DNA from: Protopterus annectens | Lineage: Eukaryota; Chordata; Ceratodontiformes; Protopteridae | Direction of reading: 5' to 3' | NCBI RefSeq assembly: GCF_019279795.1 | Contig: NC_056729.1 | Span: 1,861,493,055 to 1,861,557,054 of the forward strand | DNA: 64,000 nucleotides | Translations under genes and position numbers: made by a program | In this document: piece by piece, positions 10,850 to 22,400 of the stretch | How the letters are laid out: every line of letters begins with the position of its first letter | Position numbering within the stretch: position 1 is the first letter of the stretch | The notes under the pieces: model-generated | The model's database searches: none | What the model was told of the DNA's origin: nothing | What the model saw: the letters and a program-made list of their open reading frames with translations, nothing else

Positions 10850-12741
10850 ACCCGACTGTCCATCTCTGGAGGCAGTCGGGGGGCGGTTGATGGAGCATCT
10901 GTCAAATTGGGAGTCCATTACGACAGATCGATGGGTGCTCCGCGTCATATCCAGAGGTTACTCCATTCCCTTCCTAAGCCTTCCCCCTTCAAGCAGACGC
11001 CTCCCCGATGTTCCACCCGATCAGAGGGAGGCAGCGGCTTCAGTGGTTTCGAAGTTGCTAAGAAAAAGAGCCATCCAGCCCGTACCCCCAGATCAGGCCA
11101 GATTGGGTTATTATTCCAGGTTCTTTTTAGTGCCAAAGAAGACGGGGGACCTAAGACCCATCCTAGACTTGTCCGCTCTGAACCTGTTCATCCCCAAGGA
11201 AAAATTCCGGATGGTCACACTTCAATCAATTCTCCCCTTGCTGCAGGAGAACAACTGGATGTGCTGCATAGACCTCAAGGATGCATACTACCACATATTG
11301 ATGGACAGACGATCCAGAAGGTTTCTCCGCTTCCGGCTGGGAGCCAGTCATTATCAGTTCAGGGTTCTTCCGTTCGGCCTCACCTCAGCCCCCAGGGTGT
11401 TCACCAAGGTCATGGCAATGGTTGCAGCCCACCTCAGACTTCAGGGCATTCAGGTTTTCCCGTACCTAGACAACTGGCTCCTTACTGCCGCCAACAGGCA
11501 TCAACTCTGCGGTGCAAGAGATTACGCTCTGACTCTTGCCCAGAGTCTAGGCATCTCAGTGAATCTTCAAAAATCCTTCCTTCACCCCGTTCAAGTCTTA
11601 GAGTTCACAGGGGCCAGATTGGATACCCGTGCTTCTCGAGCCTTTCTGACGTCGGACAGGCTGAGCAGCTTGTCACTTCAGGTGCTTACTCTTCTTCAGA
11701 ACCAAGCTCCTGCGGCGGAGTTAGTCCTGAGGGCACTAGGGTCTATGGCAGCGGCAATCTGTCTATCCCTTCATGCACGCCTGCGAATGCGGGTTTTACA
11801 ATGGACCCTCCAGGTTCACTGGTCGCTATTACTCCACCCGTTAAGCTCCCCGATTCCACTGAGCAGAGTTTGCAGGGATTCCCTTCTTTGGTGGCTTCAC
11901 TCTCGAGAGCTGAGGCAAGGGAGACCCTTTGTGATTTCCCCCGCCCCAAGCCACGTTGACCACGGATGCTTCTTGTCTCGGGTGGGGGGTGCATTGTTCG
12001 GGCAGAACCGTCCAAGGCACGTGGACTTCCCTAGAGACCGCTCTGCATATCAGTGTCCTAGAGATGAGGGCGGTGCTTCTAGCGTTGCAAGCTCTCCACG
12101 ACCTTCTTCCTCTGGGGACTATTGCAATCCAGACAGACAATATGTTGGTAGTCTGGTACATAAACAAACGGGGGGAACCAGGTCTTATCCCCTTTGTCGA
12201 GAAGCTATGAGAGTGTGGGAATGGGTGATATCCACCAACCGCTTTCTAGTAGCAATGCACATTCCGGGACGGTCCAACATATTAGCGGACAAACTGAGTC
12301 GGATAATTCTCACTCCATACGAGTGGTCTCTCAATCCATCAGTTGCGAAGCAGATCTTCCGCAAGTGGGGTTGCCCTCGCTGCGATCTTTTTGCTTCTCC
12401 ATTAAACACAAAATGCAGCGAGTACTTCGCAATACTTCCCCCCGAGGGGGTGACTCCCAGAGACGCTCTTGTTCATGATTGGCCTCCCAGTCTTCTTTAT
12501 GCTTACCCTCCCCTTCCGCTTATGACGAAGTTCATACAGAAAGCCTCTCAGTTGGGGAGCAGAGTTATCCTCATAGCCCCATTCTGACCTCGCCAGATCT
12601 GGTTCCCATACCTGCGGTCTCACAGTTTAACTCCCCCTTGGATACTGGAACCCATTGCAGACCTGATTTCACATCCCGCAAGATGTCAAACCCCGAACCT
12701 GGTAAACCTCAAGCTTGCGGCTTGGTTGATCCAGTTCCACT
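10850..12741 (+). pseudogene. DIRS-1 reverse transcriptase, RNase H and Dam-like domain, broken
   Basis: Pol region. The RT reads VPKKTGDLRPILDLSALN (about 11133-11190), CIDLKDAYYHI (about 11263-11300), FRVLPFGLTSAP and the catalytic-box region PYLDNWLL (about 11460-11483); the second acidic position of the box is Asn. RNase H follows in another frame at about 11956-12180 (TTDASCLGWG, LEMRAVLLAL, QTDNMLVVWYINK). It is bracketed by one frameshift near 11950-11962 and one at the G6 run 12170-12175. Then come HIPGRSNILADKLSR and a segment with CDLFASPLNTKCSEY and YAYPPLP, the position where DIRS elements carry a Dam-type methyltransferase-like domain. The TGA at 12585-12587 replaces an expected Trp (PFWP in DIRS-2); the frame then runs on to about 12741 and overlaps the recombinase frame. 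Confidence 0.9.
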
Positions 12742-13771
12742 GATGGCTAGGACTCCTGGTATCTCATCACCAGTGAAGGCCATTCTGGTAGCGGCTCATA
12801 AGCCGGCTAACAGGAAAATATATAATAGCAAGTGGAAACGCTTCTCCATCTGGGCAACAGACAAGGGCCTGGATCCTTTTACAGTTCCTATTCCGACAAT
12901 CCTGGACTTCCTGTTGCTGATTTTTTGGCAGGGAGCAAGTGCTTCTATGGTTAAGGTGCAGTTAGCAGCCATTTCCCATTTTCATGTGGGAGATGGACTA
13001 GGATCATTGGCATCCACAAAGTTATGCAAAACTTTCTTGCGAGGCATCTTTCTCTTGAAACCTCCTGTGAAAACGGTGGTGCCCTCATGGGATTTGACAG
13101 TAGTCTTACAAGCCCTGACGAGTCCACCCTTTGAACCTGCAGCCTTGATTCCTTTAAAATTATTGTCCTGGAAAACGGCTTTCTTGGTAGCTATTACTTC
13201 TGCTAAGAGGGTTTTGGAACTCCAAGCACTGTGTATGCAACCCCCTTATCTCATTTTTCACAGGGATAGAGCGTCTCTCAGGACTAAACCCGTCTTTCTT
13301 ACCTAAGGTGGCTTCGGAATCAAATATCAATCAATCAATTTGCCCGTGTTCTTTCCAAATTTTCAGAATAAGGGAGAGTACATATTGCACAGACTGGACG
13401 TACACAGGCAACTACATTTTTACTTGCACAGAACTAAAGATTTTCGCAAGTCTGATCAGTTGTTTGTGTCCTTTGCAAAATCAGCCAGGGAAAGGGACAT
13501 TTCTAAAGTGACCCTAGCAAATTGGATTTGTCAATTTATAGTTCAGCGGTATGTATCTTCAGGCAAACCAGCTCCTATGGGAATACACGCTCATTCTACC
13601 CAGTCCATCGCCACCTCAGCAGCTTTCTGGTCCAGGGTTCCTTTGGACGACATATGTTCAGCAGCTACCTGGTCCTCTTCTCATATGTTCATTTCTCATT
13701 ATAAACTGGATATGATATCGAGAAGTAGGGCTTCTTTTGGCTCCGCGGTGCTTCGGAATATCCTTCCATAA
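12683..13771 (+). pseudogene. DIRS-1 tyrosine recombinase, broken
   Basis: Tyrosine recombinase that would integrate the circular DNA copy. I place the start at the ATG at 12683, which overlaps the end of pol; an upstream in-frame start is possible. The N-terminal part reads AAHKPANRKIYNSKWKRF. The catalytic part has the first Arg in TSAKRVLELQAL (about 13198-13230), the box II motif HSTQS at 13592-13606 where HxxR is expected, the Trp in SAATWSS, and the presumed nucleophile Tyr in FISHYKLD (about 13690-13713). The frame is broken by an apparent one-base insertion near 13301 and a compensating shift near 13330; the DIRS-2 recombinase relic supports this reading. With box II Arg replaced by Gln (CAG at 13601-13603) it would be inactive even if the frame were whole. 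Confidence 0.9.
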
Positions 13772-13811
13772 GGCCACCCAGGTTTATTGTCTAGGTAGCT
13801 GGGGACTCTGT

Positions 13812-13911
13812 CCCACAGGTTGCAGAGCAAATGAAGTAACTACTTCAGATAAAGAAGTTATGTACTCACCATAACGTTCCATCTGAGTAGGTACTTCATT
13901 TATCTGCAACC
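13812..13911. repeat. DIRS-1 internal complementary region
   Basis: The first half (CCCACAGGTTGCAGAGCAAA then TGAAGTAACTACTTCAGATA) is the complement of the left terminus at 8143-8182. The second half (AAGAAGTTATGTACTCACCA through ATCTGCAACC) is the complement of the right terminus at about 14150-14210. The joined complement serves as the template for closing the circular intermediate in the accepted DIRS model. The two halves also pair with each other around TTCATTT...CTGCAACC. Confidence 0.95.
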
Positions 13912-14040
13912 GTCCCCCCTGCCATCCCCCTAACCCTTTTTCGGGTTTTTCTGGTCACCTGAAATATTGCTGTCTTGAAGTTAGGTCTTCAGTATACCTC
14001 TGTCGAGGTTATGACTTAGATTGGGCAAAATCGATCTGAG

Positions 14041-14210
14041 GTAATACAGTTAGTGGCAGGGGATTATGGGTAGGGGAGGAGCTAGGAGCTCAGATCTTGT
14101 AGCTTGTGAAGCTGCTGGCTCAGATCCGAGATCGGATCCGATACCCACAGGTTGCAGACAAATGAAGTACCTACTCAGATGGAACGTTATGGTGAGTACA
14201 TAACTTCTTT
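14041..14210. repeat. DIRS-1 right inverted terminal repeat
   Basis: Complement of the left repeat (GTAATACAGTTAGTGGC ... GGATCCGATACCCACAGG), with a right-hand extension TACCTACTCAGATGGAACGT and TATGGTGAGTACATAACTTC not present in the left repeat. A longer right repeat is normal for DIRS. A GGTGAGTAC motif at 14191-14199 looks like a splice donor. Confidence 0.93.
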
Positions 14211-14284
14211 TTTCAGGGTTACAACACTTTCCTGCTTTGATAGTTGATTGCCTCCAGCCATGCAATTATGGCATGCCAAAGTTA

Positions 14285-15720
14285 CCAGTTTTCATAGATT
14301 CATACGTTCATAGATTCCTATGGTTTACATGCTAGAGTCAATTGCATATAATCCCCATGCCATCCAACCTCATAGATTACCTTCTGCCTACCAGAGGACA
14401 AAACAAGTCAGGCCTAGAATGAATCTGTGGGTGCATATTTAATCATCAAGGTTTGCCTTGCAGGAGTTGAGGATATCACTTTGCTTTTTAAGTAATGGAA
14501 ATTTATTCCAGAGATGGAGAAAGCACGGTGTAATAAATCTGTTCTTCTAGCAAATGTTATTTATTTGGTGGTGGAGGTTTAAGTCCTTATTCTTAAGTAT
14601 TTTAGAACCATTTGTTTTGCAGAGGTGTAGTAGATCAAGGAGGGATGAGTCCTTAATAGCAGGGAATGTTGGATATAAATCACAATGCAGTAGTGTGTAA
14701 CAGATGGAGTACAGATTTAGTGCATCAAGTCTGTCTTGATAGCTGAAGGTCCTCAGTCTGGTGGTCCTTCTGCTTACAAACCTCTGGGGTCTTTGTAGCT
14801 GTGTGATGTGTTTACGCAGAAACATTTGCAAAGGACATTATATTCTATAATTAGTCTAATCAGAGCAGATTATGGGAGAATGATAACTTCTTTTGAACTG
14901 CATGAGATATCCTTTAGTTATTAATTGAGCTAGACAGAAGGATATCTTGACTGGCATTGCTACATGGCAGTCAGAGTGGGAAGTTGTCTATGAAGGTGCT
15001 GAGATCTCTGAAGACAATATTGGTTTGGAGTGAGGTGCTGTCTTTACTGTAATTTGTTGCTGAGATTTATTTACCAGTGGAAACAATGCTGCACTTTTTT
15101 GCATTTAATTTAAGGCCATTTTAATATACCATTGAGTTGTATGGTTTAGCCCTTGCTGCAGTAACAGGGTATCAGATGTAAAGGGAACAGCAAAACCCAG
15201 CTTGCAGTCATCAGCAAATTTAGTTGGCCATAAGTCTAAGTTAGTATGTTTGGAGATCTGAGAAGTAGAGTTCAAACAGGAAGGGCCCCATTACCAAACC
15301 GTGGGGAATGCCACTAGTGTCCTTTTTGTTTTCTGAGGTGGCACCTGATACTCGATAAGTGGATTCTAGCTATTAACTAGTTTCCTATCCATTTTACAAC
15401 ACAAGGGTTTAATTTTGGCCTTTAAGTTTATTCTCAATTCCAGCATGGGGAATAGTGTCAAAGGCCTTGAAGAAATGCAGGTGTGCTGTATGAACTTCAT
15501 GGCCACTGTTTAGAAGTTTACTAAATTATGTAGATACAATCTTCTTATGACAAAACAATATTGCTGTGGCTCTAGAACAATATTTTTATATATCTGAACT
15601 TATGAAATCAGATGTAATACTTTCCATGTCTTTGGAAATTAATTGTGTTAAACTGATGGGTCTGTTTCAGAGACCTCGGCGGGGCCCTCTTTATGGCATC
15701 TGGTTAGTCTAATATGTAGA
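14285..15720 (-). mobile_element. CR1 LINE fragment, minus strand
   Basis: The 3' end is at about 14289, with the ATAGATTC...ATAGATTCC microsatellite on the plus strand. The ORF2 C-terminal frame at 14547-14831 (minus) reads LQRPQRFVSRRTTRLR, as in the other CR1 copies (LERPQKYLTKRITGL). Further 5' (about 15190-15240) the minus strand gives KFADDCKLG, the RT box, and near 15440-15470 the end of a KAFDTIPH-like motif. It is 5' truncated near 15720 and has many stops. Confidence 0.8.
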
Positions 15721-16870
15721 ACTTAAAAAAAAACATAATTGTCTGCTTAATATGAGTAGTGTGTTTTGTTTTTTCGTTAAGTTTACTTACTGTTAAAACT
15801 GAGTAATGTGTGTTTTTGCAGTAATACTTCATTTTTACTGTTGAAGCTTCATAATTTAAATGGCTTGTGATATTTCAGTATGCTGTAATAACTTCGCATT
15901 GATGTACACATAACTGCATCTCCTTCACCTGTGGTGGTGTCATGGTAGGGGGCGTAGTCAGTGTCACATTGGCCACACCCCATGTCCCACGTTAGCCCAC
16001 TTAAAAGGTGGTAACCCTAGTACTCTCTCTGAACGAGAAGGGCCAATGACCTGTCCAGACTAGGACAACCCTTCACACTCAGAAGCTTTTCAGTTTTCTT
16101 GTGCCATAGTCAGAGATCTTTTGGGGCTTACCTTTCCTTTTGAGGATTCCAGCAGCAGAGCTCAGATAAGCAACTCCTTTGAGGTTTTATTTCTACCTCT
16201 GCCTTTTTCCGAGTTTGAATAGTTTATTCTGAATTTTTTTTTGTATAAAAAACTAAATATGTTCTTTTAGTGTTTGTTACAGAATAAGTCTTATACTGTC
16301 TTGATTAAACTCTTCGGAGTTTCTATACAGTTTTGACTGTTTTAAAGTGATCTTTGACTATTTTTGAATGTTAAAGGAAATTTCTGTACTAATGCTGTTT
16401 TACTACAGTTCATCTTGTTGTCTCATGCTGCCAGAACTGCAAGTAATTTGTGGCTATTTCTTTTGATTAGAAGCTTATTTTGAAAGTTTTGCCAGGTAAA
16501 CTTACTGTTTGTTTATTTCTTCTGTGTGACAATAATTTGTGGTCGTTGACCACATTTACATCTTTTTAAACAATTTTTTCATTTAAATTGCAACTTTGGC
16601 ACCATTTTTGGAAACATTTCTGACAGGAATGTTTCTTAAGTTTAATTTCTTGTCTAACATTTGGATTTATTGTTGTTTATGTGATTGTATAGGTTTACAC
16701 CATTTTAAACGACTTTCTCATTTAAGTTGAGATGTTGGTGTCATTTTATCTGTGACATATTTGACAGGAGTTATATTTAATATCATGCTTCTTGCTAAAT
16801 GGCTTTTTTGGGGTTAGCTGTCAACTCTCCTGATAACCCACAGCTAGGGACAGCTGCCCACAGCTAGTCT
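15721..16870. other. No recognisable gene, about 1.15 kb
   Basis: AT-rich. One interval, about 15940-16090, is GC-richer and contains GGCCACACCCCATGTCCCAC. The stretch after it is T-rich with repeated short words (GTTTTGACTGTTTTAAAGTG type). It could be the UTR or leader of an unidentified element, but nothing decides. Confidence 0.3.
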
Positions 16871-16874
16871 GTCC

Positions 16875-18387
16875 TTCAGATCTCAGTCTCCCCTTTGAGC
16901 GGAGGCATTAAACCCACAGCTAGCACAGTCAGACCCCAAAAAAAAGGTGGATTACACCCCATTAGCTTGACAAGCCTTATCTGCAAATGGATGGAGATCC
17001 AAAAAATGGAGGGAGGAAATAAAGACATAGGGAATTTAAAGACATTGAGCGGACTTTGGTTTTGGCTTTCAAAAAGGCAGATCATTTAAAATAAACTTTG
17101 ACTTTTTTTTAACTTTGGTTCACTTTGCAAACAGTCCACCAAAGCCATTGATGAGGAAAGGCAGTCCATACAGCCTTCCCACTCTCACAATAACTCACAC
17201 ACATCACTCAACATCATTCATCATATCATTTACACCCCACATCACAAGACCACCATCACACATGGGTTGCAAAACAACCCAGCTCACATTCACAGACAAC
17301 ACCAGAGTCAGGCAGTTGCCTGCCCTGTCACAGGTGGTGTCCCACAGGGCTCAGTCCTCACTCCCACCCACTCTCTATCTACTTCTTGTCAAGCACAAGC
17401 AAACACAGAGAGGGTTACACAAGACAAAGCATGACTGCAAAAGCAAACTGGAAGCAAGTGACAAAAAAACACACCTGGACCAAACTTCAGAAGGGTCTCA
17501 CACAGACAGAACTGATGCACAGAAAAGAGCCAGAAAAGTTAAATGCCAAAAATGCATAGTCATAGCATAGTCATACCCTTTACCCCTAGCTAAAGCTACG
17601 CCATACCATATAGTACCGAGCACTCTGAGCACATAGCAGGACCCCAGGGACCTGGGGAGACAGGTTGACCATAGACTGTAGACCGACACCCTAAAGTAGT
17701 TAGTAGTTATTCTACATTGCCCACCTTAAATTGAAGGGATTCAAGACTACATCTAGGAGAGGGGAGGTCCTATACTCATCACTCCATCATACCCATAGTC
17801 TCCCACGAGCCCATGCAATGCCCCATTCGGAATGTATCTGGCCACACTTGCAGCAGCTGGACCAGCCAAAAAAAAGACTCAAAAAAAAAAAAAAAATCAA
17901 AAATCTGTCCTATGCTGCTCCGAACTCTGAACCAACTCAGTCTATTCAGTCACATGCTTTGCTCAGAGGGTGACCCGCTGCTACATACAAGGCCATGCCT
18001 GACCCAGAGATTTGATGAAATATGCTTCCCTCAAAAAGATCCAGATCCATCAGAGCCACAAGGGCGGAAACTTAAACCTTAACGCTTATAATATTAGGAG
18101 GTTGGAGGGGGAGAGATTCATCCCAAAGACTCCCTATGCTGTGGAAAAAAACAAAACTATAGTATGTGAGGCAGAGCACCTTGCTGGCCTCAAGAAAGAG
18201 AGAAAATCTTGGATGGGGGATGAGATATACTCCATACATTACCTCAGTCAGTGTCACTGCTAGACAGAGCAAAAAATAAAAATAATGTTCCCCATACAAA
18301 AAAAAAAGGTGGGCCACAAAACAAAAACTGGGCTAGGCTTATAAATGCCCTCAGGCAGACAGCCTAGTATGAACCTATGAACCTATT
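16875..18387 (+). mobile_element. Very decayed CR1 LINE
   Basis: CR1 landmarks appear in order: CCCATTAGCTTGACAAGCCT (ISLTSL) at about 16960, a RWVANWL relic at about 17260-17280, TGTCCCACAGGGCTCAGTCC (PQGSVL) at about 17339-17358, a relic of HLKKxQ at about 18015-18040, and the 3' end GCCTAGTATGAACCTATGAA at about 18360-18380. Spacing between landmarks is shortened by many small deletions, and several A runs are present, including 16 As at about 17881-17897. No usable frame remains. Confidence 0.7.
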
Positions 18388-18389
18388 TC

Positions 18390-19404
18390 TGTTAGGCTGA
18401 AAATAGACCCCCAAGATGAATAAAGACTGTGTAATTGTTTATTGTGATATGCTACCTTACTGAAAATGCTGAATTTTGTACACAGTACAGTATTCAGTAT
18501 AGTTTTCCTGTAGAAATAGATTTCAGTTTGCTATTTGGAGGGTTGGTTGGGGTTCTCTTCTCCTTTTTGTAACTGGACTGACCATGCAACCAGTACTTGA
18601 TATTGGTCTGGCTATTTTTTGTGCCTCATCTTGATGGATTCAGATATACCCCCAGCCATCTTCCCCTTTTGTAACTAAAATAAAAGAAAGAATAAATCTA
18701 TAAATGTGTCTCATACTACAAGTTATGATTGTGTAGCAGCCTTCACTTTGGGCAGGGTATCAAACCTCTCACTTTATGTAACTTCCAGGTCCCCTAGTGC
18801 AGCTGTAGTATAAAAACTGTGCATAACAGGGTCAGACACATCCTCCAGGGCTGTACCATTGCCTGTTTTAGGTGTGGGACAACCAAATCCTTAAGGTGCA
18901 GGGGGAGTTGGGAGCAGAATCTATTGCCAATATTGATACTAGCCCACCTGAGATGATCTCTGTTGTATAGTGATGTTAAAAAGAGATAGAAGATCCTCCA
19001 CATGGTGGAGCAGTAGTGTGTGGTTTCCCACCTGAGATGGTGGCCTGGGATATATATCCAGTTCTCAGGCAGTTGGTTACATGGTACATACACAGGTTTC
19101 TTAAATGATGGTGTTTCCACCCCCAGTGAACTTGCTAAGGATCCTCATTTTTGTAGGGGGCCCTGTGTCTGAGGACTCTGACCTGTCTGTGGCAGATTAC
19201 ATGGTTTCTTCTTATGACAAATTCAGAGGCAAACAGATGTTTTCTCTTTCCCACGTTTTTTAAACAAGAAACATCTTTATTAAATTATCACTTATGACAT
19301 AGACTATCATGCATTTATATAAATGAAAACAAACCATGTTGACATAATCTTGGTTGCAAACGTACATCACTATCACTGTAATCTACCCAATTGTCAGTCA
19401 AATA
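18390..19404. other. No recognisable gene, about 1 kb
   Basis: The longest frame (108 codons, 18794-19120, minus) has no domain I recognise and no similarity to other parts of the window that I can see. Confidence 0.35.
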
Positions 19405-22400
19405 CTATTTATTTATTGCAATTTGTTAACCGGGAAAGTCCATTGGGCCTAAAAGAGCCCATTTTCAGTGGAGGCTCGGTGAGAAAAGCTCCAGTAGAAA
19501 ACTCCAAACAGAGAAATATTATTTACAATATTCAGAAGTAGAATAACTCATGTACAGCATTTTAAGATATTTACAATAATAACTAAGTAATGTTCAAGTT
19601 GTACAATTCATATGCAAGTAGTACATCATATATGGAGACAATAGAAATATATACATCCAATGGCTAAGTCTGAGTAAAAAAAGGTTAAAGAGAGGTGTAA
19701 GGTTTCAGGAAGGGTGAGAGCAGGAGCATTCCCAGAGAGAAGACAGATGAGAGTAGAGTAAGGTTGTAAAGGAAGGGAGATTCTGGGTAGTTCTGATGTG
19801 TGGGGGAAGTGAGTTCCATAATCTAGCCAGGGAGACGGACAGTAGGAGTTGCCCTGGGGAACATAAAGGCTTGTGAAGTTCAAGGAGATTTTGATTTGTG
19901 GATCTTAGTGTTCTATGAGGTTGGCAGATTTTTAAGGTAGACGAGAGAGAAGGACAATTAGAGGGTTTAAAGATGAGCTTATGTACTGTTGTTAGTTGAA
20001 TGGATGATAGGTAGTTTGGGAGTTCTAACTAGTTTAGGGCATGGAGGGAGTTACAGTGATGAGTGGAGGATTTAGATCCTGTGGCAAACTTGGAAATGTT
20101 ATTATAGTATGCAGATAACGTTAATTTCAGGGTTGATTGGAGATTAGTAAGTAGTGGGGCTCCATAAAGAAGAGAGGGGATAAGGTAGGCGGTGGATAGG
20201 AGTTGTTTGGATGAAAGAGAAAGGAAGTGTCTGTGACGATAAAGCATTCCAAGCTTTCAATGAGTTTTTTTAATATTAGTTAGAAGGTGGATGTCGAATT
20301 TTAGCTGGTCATCAATAAGGACGCCCAGAAGTTTTGCATGGGGAACTATTTGAATAGAGGTCTTGTTTTGACTGAGTATAGAGAAGGATGCTTTGTCAGT
20401 AGCAGTGTGTCTAGATGGGGAGAAAATCATTATTTTGGACTTGGATGCATTAAAGGTTAGTGATTGTCTAGCATCCAGGATTTGGTGTAAGAGAAGGCCT
20501 CTTGAGTTACGTTCATTAATGTGGGGAGAGTTTTGGCAGAGCAGATGATGGTAGAGTCATCTGCATATTAGACGAGTTTAGCATTTGGGATGTTTTGATA
20601 GAAGTCATTAATAAAAATGTTGAATAGTAAGGGACCCAATATGGAACCTCGAGGAACCCCTGTTGGAGTATGCAGGAAAGAAGAAGTACAGTTCCACTTG
20701 ACAGCTTGTTCCCTAGCTGATAGGTAGCTGGTGAACCAGTTGATGGAAGAAGAGGAAAGGTTGAGATGGAAGAGCTTAGAAAGGAGGAGCTTATGGGAGA
20801 CAGTATCAAAGGCCTTAGATAAGTCGAGGAGAAGGGTAGAAACTATGTTGCCAGAATCCTGGGCAGAATTGATGATTTTGAGGAAGGAAAGGAGGGCAGT
20901 GGTGGTGCTATGTCCTGGTCTAAAACCCATGTTGTGTTGGAGTCAATAGTTGGTTGTCAAGCAGGTAGGGTAAAAGTTGCAGGTGGATACATTTTCCAGA
21001 ATCTTAGAGATAGGGGACAGGATAGCTATTGGATGAAAGTTGGAGATTATAAAGTTGCTACCTCCTTTGTGGAGGGGGATGATGAAGGTTTTTTTCCAGA
21101 GGAGTGGTACGTAGGACTCTTGGATGGAGCGATTAATTAGGATGGAGATGGGAAGAGCTATGCCATCGGCAGCTAATTTGAGAAAGTTGGATGGAATGTT
21201 ATCTGGGGCATTAGAACAAGGTTTTAGTTTTAGTAGGAGTTTTTTTATAGTATAGGTAGGAATGGATTTGAGAGTGAAAGAAGAGGACTGAGAGTTATTG
21301 GAGGTTGAAGCTGTAGTTTTAGATGTGTTGGAGGAGATGTTATTAGAGAAAGAAGAGGTCAGTTTGGCAATAGAATCAATGAAAAAGGAGTTGAATTGGG
21401 TAGTTAGGACAAGGTCAGGAGAGTCTGGGTCAGGGCAGGGGTTCTCTTTCTTGCCTGGACAAAGAATTGATGAGATGCTACTCCAGAATTTTTTGGTTGG
21501 TTTTATGGTTGTTTTGAAGTTTAAGATAGTAGGATTTACGGTCAGTAGCTATTTGTTTTTTTTACTTGATTTCGTAGTTGCTTGTATTCGGTAAGGGAGT
21601 TTTGAGTTTTGAATTTTTGATAGTATTTCCATGTTTTATCTCGGAGATGCATAAGGATTTTTATTTCTTTAGTTAGGCAGGGGACTGTTTTGGATCTGAT
21701 TCTTTTAGTTCTGCAGGGGGCAAAGCGGTTAAGCAAATCAGAGAAAACTGTATTAAAGTGTGAGACTGCGGCATCCAAGGGAAGGGACTTTAGAGGGTTC
21801 CAGTTTGTGTGTTTTAAGGCAGTGGAGAAGGTTTGAGGGTTGAAATTTTTTAAGGTGCGGGTTGTAATATATTTGTGCTGTAGGAGGAGGGAAGAAGGGG
21901 AACGGTATGCAAAGGCAGGGAGATGGTCGCTAATAGAGTTAGGAAGAGTGCCACTTTCAGAAATTCTGTTAGGATGGGAGACTAGTATCCAGTCGATTAT
22001 GCTACCTGTGGTATTATCCTTATTTGGTCTAGTGGGAGTTTTGATTATTTGTGTGAATTGATATGGGTTAATACTTTCAATGGGGGTTGATGTGTAAATG
22101 GATGACCAGTTAATATTGACATCACCTAGGATTATTGTATCATTATTTATGTTGGTGGTAAGCCAGGAGAGAATATCTTCCAGAATTGGGATATTATTGC
22201 CTGGTGGTATGTAGATGGTTGCAATGCACAAACTTTTATTGTTAATTTTTAGAAGGGCCAAGCATAGCTCAGCAGTGGCAAATTGGGGTTTGGGTTTAGT
22301 ATAGGGTGTTACTGTTAAGGTGGAGGAGAAGAGTAGGGCTACTCCACCACCTTTCTTTTGGGATCTGTCATTTCTTATTTATAGTTGGGAGGTGTTATTT

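Larger units (their letters stand above)
8143..14210 (+). mobile_element. DIRS-type tyrosine-recombinase retrotransposon, near complete (DIRS-1)
   Basis: Nearly full-length DIRS element of about 6.07 kb. It has inverted terminal repeats (8143-8287 and 14041-14210) and an internal complementary region (13812-13911). The ICR is the complement of the two termini joined together, which defines the ends: right end ...AACTTCTTT joined to left end (T)ATCTGAAGTAG. In order it carries gag, RT/RNase H/methyltransferase-like and tyrosine recombinase regions. DIRS elements integrate through a circular intermediate by the recombinase and do not make target duplications; I see none. All three coding regions are damaged, so this copy cannot move by itself. 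Confidence 0.95.

Noticed and set aside
10907-11959. 350-codon plus-strand frame overlapping the RT
   Set aside because: The RT motifs lie in the other frame (10850-11955); this one is a shadow in low-stop DNA.
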